Position numbers and translations under genes: made by a program. From Acidipropionibacterium jensenii DSM 20535 (GTDB taxonomy: Bacteria; Actinomycetota; Actinomycetes; Propionibacteriales; Propionibacteriaceae), in contig NZ_AUDD01000025.1 in assembly GCF_000425285.1 (NCBI RefSeq), positions 1 to 33,758 on the forward strand: a stretch of DNA of 33,758 nucleotides, in the 5' to 3' direction. The number at the start of each line of letters is the position of its first letter. Position 1 is the stretch's first letter. Positions 31,362-33,758 of the stretch are shown one piece after another. The notes under the pieces were generated by a model. The model saw only the letters and a program-made list of their open reading frames with translations, ran no database searches and was not told where the DNA came from.

Positions 31362-31721
31362 GGACGATCCCTCCTGTAGTCGGCGGCCTTCGTCCGCGGC
31401 CGTCAGCGGGGTGTGGCGACGGTCCCCGCCCGATCGGGACAAGGCCGCTGCAGTAGATGCGAGTACTCCCGGCCTCGACACAGCACATGGCCGCCCAGGC
31501 CCCTTGAGGTCTGGTCGAGTTGGGGGCACTACACGCACCCAAACTCGACCACACCTCCTGCTCGGTCGGCCGTAGAGCCTCGCTGAGCCTCAAAGCCCGA
31601 GGAGAGCAGGCGACGGCCACCGCCCGCGCAGAACTGTCACAGCCTTCTGACATCATCGAGGAATCAACGATGAGGAGGCCGCCGCGCCGTGGCCTCGACA
31701 ACAACTCCACAGGAGAGTCCG
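31362..31721. other. 360-bp region between proC and the unknown membrane protein
   Basis: No gene is supported. GTCCC/GGGAC arms near 31420-31440 may form a weak terminator for proC. Copy C of the 52-nt repeat lies at 31506-31557. AGGAG at 31711-31715 is the ribosome site of the next gene. Confidence 0.45.
31506..31557 (+). repeat. 52-nt palindromic repeat, copy C
   Basis: The left arm is GAGGTCTGGTCGAGTTGGGG and the loop GCACTACACGCA is identical to copy A. The right arm (31538-31557) is the same as copy A. Copies C and D share CCTTGAGG at the left edge, so they form a second subfamily. Confidence 0.7.
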
Positions 31722-32699
31722 ATGAGCGGAGCGCCCCGGCACATGAACCACACCAGTGCGGGCCAGAACCTGAGAAATGTCCCGGCCGTGCTGCCCGGTC
31801 TCGAGCAGGTCATGACGCTCATCAACTCCGACCGGGTCAAGTCGCAGTCGGGGTGGCGCACCATGACGCCCACACCATGGGGATACGTCGAAGCCGTCCA
31901 GCGGAGCAACGGCGGCTTCGACTGGCACATCGGCGTCCCGAACCGCAACCGCAGCGTCGCTGAGATTCACCAGGCCGTCGCTGCGGCGACGCAGGGGGTA
32001 TTCGCGCCGCTCAGCGACGGCGGACGGTTCACCCGGGCCCAGCTCTTCGGCATCGTGGCCGGCTCTCTCACCTGCCTTGTCGCAACGTCCATCGCCGGCG
32101 GGAACGGCCTGGGAACCATGCTAGGTCTGGCAGCTCTTGCGGCACTGTGGGGCATCCCGATGGGAGAGCGGAACAAGCGGCACCAGGCTGTGGCGGACAT
32201 GTGCACATTCATCGATCCGTCGACGTTGACCGGCCCGAGAGGACGATGCCTTACGGCCCTGGCGCACCTCGCGGAGATGCCGGGAGTCACCGAGTCCACC
32301 GCGGCGGCGATGACTCGCTGCACACAGCAGGGGCCCGCGAGCCCAGCGGCGGCGGACCTGGCCGAGGCGTCGGTCACCGTGATGTCGAGGGCGCTCGGCA
32401 GCCCTGTCGTCGATGTCACCATCGCCACCGTGATCTCGGTCCTGGATCTCGTCCCCTTCGGCGCCGAGAGAACCGTCATCGACACCACCCAGCAGATGCA
32501 CGCCCTGGCCACCAAGTTGCAGGGCTGGAAATCGACGCAGATCGCGCACATGCGCCGCGACGCGCAGCAGAACCACAACCGCCGGCAGGAGGAGGCGGAA
32601 CTCTCGTCGAGGACGTACGTGGACCAGGTCGTCACCCCCTCGATGGAGGCGATCAATCGCATTCTCGACGCGGAGGCGCGGGACGACCGCGATTGGTGA
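31722..32699 (+). CDS. membrane-anchored protein of unknown function
   Basis: The 325-aa protein is not recognised. Residues 1-105 are soluble (QNLRNVPAVLPGLEQVMTLINSDRVKSQSGWRTM, then TPWGYVEAVQRSNGGFDWHIG). A hydrophobic hairpin spans about 109-145 (FGIVAGSLTCLVATSIAGG and LAALAALWGIPMG). The C-terminal half is helical, with Thr/Ala/Gln-rich and charged segments (HMRRDAQQNHNRRQEEAEL) and probably coiled. ATG 31722 has AGGAG (31711-31715) six bases upstream; GTG 31689 would add 11 residues. The gene is bracketed by repeat copies C and D. Codon use looks less extreme in GC than its neighbours, which may suggest later acquisition. Confidence 0.55.
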   Translation: MSGAPRHMNHTSAGQNLRNVPAVLPGLEQVMTLINSDRVKSQSGWRTMTPTPWGYVEAVQRSNGGFDWHIGVPNRNRSVAEIHQAVAAATQGVFAPLSDGGRFTRAQLFGIVAGSLTCLVATSIAGGNGLGTMLGLAALAALWGIPMGERNKRHQAVADMCTFIDPSTLTGPRGRCLTALAHLAEMPGVTESTAAAMTRCTQQGPASPAAADLAEASVTVMSRALGSPVVDVTIATVISVLDLVPFGAERTVIDTTQQMHALATKLQGWKSTQIAHMRRDAQQNHNRRQEEAELSSRTYVDQVVTPSMEAINRILDAEARDDRDW

Positions 32700-32815
32700 T
32701 CGGTCGCTGCACGGCCAGCCTCCCGTCGGCCACTCCGGTCCTCGCAGATGAGAAATCGGCCGCCAGCGGGAGGACGTGCTGGTCCGGCTCCAGCCTCAGC
32801 ACCGCAGGTGCCACA

Positions 32816-32842
32816 CTCATGCTTGAGACTGAGCAGCACCGC
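32816..32842 (+). pseudogene. short proC-like fragment
   Basis: The stretch reads LMLETEQH in one frame and is nearly identical in DNA to proC codons at about 31199-31223 (CTCATGCTKGAGACYGAGCA, two substitutions). No further proC similarity follows. It may be a remnant of a duplication or a chance match; it stands 22 bp before repeat copy D. Confidence 0.3.
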
Positions 32843-32864
32843 GTAGAGGGCCCGTCCGGCCCTT

Positions 32865-32916
32865 GAGGTTCGGTCGAGTTGGGGGCACTACACGCACCCG
32901 AAGTCGACCACACCTC
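32865..32916 (+). repeat. 52-nt palindromic repeat, copy D
   Basis: The left arm is GAGGTTCGGTCGAGTTGGGG and the loop is GCACTACACGCA. The right arm (32897-32916) is CCCGAAGTCGACCACACCTC. The orientation is the same as A-C. Confidence 0.7.
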
Positions 32917-32976
32917 CAGCCCGTCGAGGCGCCAAAGCCGCACGAAACCTCGAAGTAGCCCCAGCCCGCCCGCAAG

Positions 32977-33420
32977 TCAGTCGGAACTGGGACCCGATCC
33001 GCCAGCCGAGTTCCCCTGCCCGCGACGCTTACGTTCCCGGAGCCTGTCCCACTCGGCGAGCTTCTCGCCGATGATCTGCTCGTACCCGTTACGGGTGGGC
33101 CGGTACAGCGTCGGCCGGTCCACCCCCTCGGGGAAGTAGTCGGCCCCGGAGAACCCGTCTGCGGTCTCGGGGTCGTACTGGTAGCCCTTCCCGTACCCCA
33201 GGTTCTTCATGAGTCGGGTGGGTGCGTTGAGGATGTGGGCGGGCGGGGTGAGGGAACCCGTTCTGCGCGCCAGCCGCTGGGCCTCGCCGAAGCCGCGGTA
33301 CACCGCGATCGACTTCGGCGCGGTGGCCAGGTAGACGACGGCCTGGGCGATGGCGAGCTCCCCCTCCGGGGAGCCCAGGCGCTGATAGACGTCCCATGCC
33401 GCCAGGGCCTGCTGCACCGC
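32977..33420 (-). pseudogene. rarA: rarA (mgsA) C-terminal remnant
   Basis: About 147 residues match the end of RarA, the AAA+ replication-associated recombination ATPase: AWDVYQRLGSPEGELAIAQAVVYLATAPKS, then YRGFGEAQRLARRTGSLTPPAHILNAPTRLMKNLGYGKGYQYDPETADGFSGADYFPEG, and the closing WDRLRERKR. The AAA+ core with Walker motifs is missing; the frame is abutted by a transposase at 33421. No start or ribosome site exists for the remnant. The 5' part may lie beyond the insertion element, outside the window. Loss would affect rescue of stalled forks, if no other copy exists. Confidence 0.75.
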
Positions 33421-33758
33421 CTAGGTGTACTTCCCCGTGACGTTGTGAACGCGGGCTGAGGGAGTCTGGCCGCCGATCCCGGTGTGGGGTCTGTGGTGAT
33501 TGTAGTGATGGAGCCAGGTCTCGTAGGCTGCGGCGCGCTCGGCTTCGCTGGCGTAGGGCTTCGCGTAGGCCCACTCGACGGCGAGGGTCCGGTTGAACCG
33601 CTCGACCTTGCCGTTGGTCTGCGGCCGGTATGGCCGGGTCCACTTGTGCTTCACCTCGTCGCCGAGCGCGTCAGCGAAGGCGCCTGACCGGTAGCAGGAA
33701 CCGTTGTCGGTCATCACCGCGGTGACTGTGACGCCCAGGCCTGCGAAGAACGCGTTCG
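33421..33758 (-). CDS. IS481-family transposase, C-terminal part
   Basis: The visible 112 codons continue past the right edge. The sequence carries the second and third residues of the DDE triad: VMTDNGSCYRSG (Asp) and RPYRPQTNGKVERFNRTLAVEW (Glu). It continues with the IS481-typical HHYNHHRPHTGIGGQTP and ends GKYT followed by TAG. The RNase H-like domain cuts and joins element ends. The N-terminal HTH and first Asp are outside the window. The TAG stop is in the same frame as the rarA remnant that follows. Confidence 0.85.
   Translation of the reverse strand, partial: NAFFAGLGVTVTAVMTDNGSCYRSGAFADALGDEVKHKWTRPYRPQTNGKVERFNRTLAVEWAYAKPYASEAERAAAYETWLHHYNHHRPHTGIGGQTPSARVHNVTGKYT
33421..33758 (-). 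mobile_element. IS481-like insertion sequence, one end
   Basis: The element end lies close to 33426, where the plus strand reads TGTACTTCCCCGTGACG; IS481-family ends often start with TGT. CTAG at 33421-33424 stands just outside it; Bordetella IS481 inserts at NCTAGN. The other end is outside the window, so neither the inverted repeat nor a target duplication can be confirmed. Confidence 0.65.

Noticed and set aside
29163-32943. Shared peptide EVWSSLGACSAP in several minus-strand frames, suggesting a protein family
   Set aside because: The similarity is entirely due to the 52-nt palindromic DNA repeat; the frames around it are unrelated and lack starts.
33420-33425. CCTAGG as a confirmed target-site duplication of the IS
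   Set aside because: Only one element end is visible, and the hexamer would put an in-frame stop into intact rarA, so a simple duplication cannot be claimed.

Overview
The window reads as GC-rich actinobacterial chromosome. The GC-rich third codon positions, many GTG starts, frequent ATGA/GTGA stop-start overlaps, starts that look leaderless, an HspR-type (HAIR-like) operator and an actinobacterial-type ferrochelatase all fit. The gene set (isorenieratene-type carotenoid genes, a DUF222 protein, an IS481-type element) suggests a coryneform or propionibacterial organism, possibly Propionibacteriaceae. That assignment is an inference from gene content, not a database match. I see no rRNA, tRNA or CRISPR array.

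Layout. 1-3.6 kb: a truncated DUF222/13E12 gene, a small P-loop kinase-like protein, a TfoX N-domain protein, a lipoprotein and a Cys/Met-metabolism PLP enzyme. 3.7-5.0 kb: a ChaA-type cation/proton antiporter on the minus strand. 5.2-16.5 kb: the carotenoid locus. A cytochrome P450 (-) diverges from crtYc-crtYd-crtU (+). A MarR regulator (crtR-like, -) diverges from crtE-crtB-crtI-ferrochelatase, followed 39 bp later by an SRPBCC-SDR fusion. Together these predict GGPP -> phytoene -> lycopene -> beta-carotene -> isorenieratene, with the P450 as the likely ring hydroxylase. The ferrochelatase may supply heme to it, or may be co-expressed with a photoprotective pigment. 16.8-22.4 kb: a small membrane protein, a frameshifted ltrA, a DUF3533/ABC-2-like membrane protein, a DUF697-type GTPase, a DEDDh exonuclease and a GNAT acetyltransferase. 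22.5-25.1 kb: stress genes (CsbD; Hsp20 behind a HAIR-like operator), a D-2-hydroxyacid dehydrogenase and a 69-aa protein. 25.2-31.4 kb: an AraC regulator divergent from a VOC protein, alanine dehydrogenase, a PfkB kinase, a second VOC protein and ProC. 29.5-32.9 kb also carries four copies of a 52-nt palindromic repeat around an unrecognised membrane protein. 33.0 kb to the end: the C-terminal remnant of rarA, abutted in frame by an IS481-type transposase that runs off the window.

The points I consider most worth attention are: a 19-codon leader ORF translationally coupled to crtE; a palindrome lying in the crtE promoter; the ferrochelatase and SDR fusion in the pigment operon; the 52-nt hairpin repeat family; the one-base frameshift in ltrA; a recurring TANNNT-N6/7-start arrangement; and the transposase/rarA junction, where the two reading frames are separated by a single TAG.
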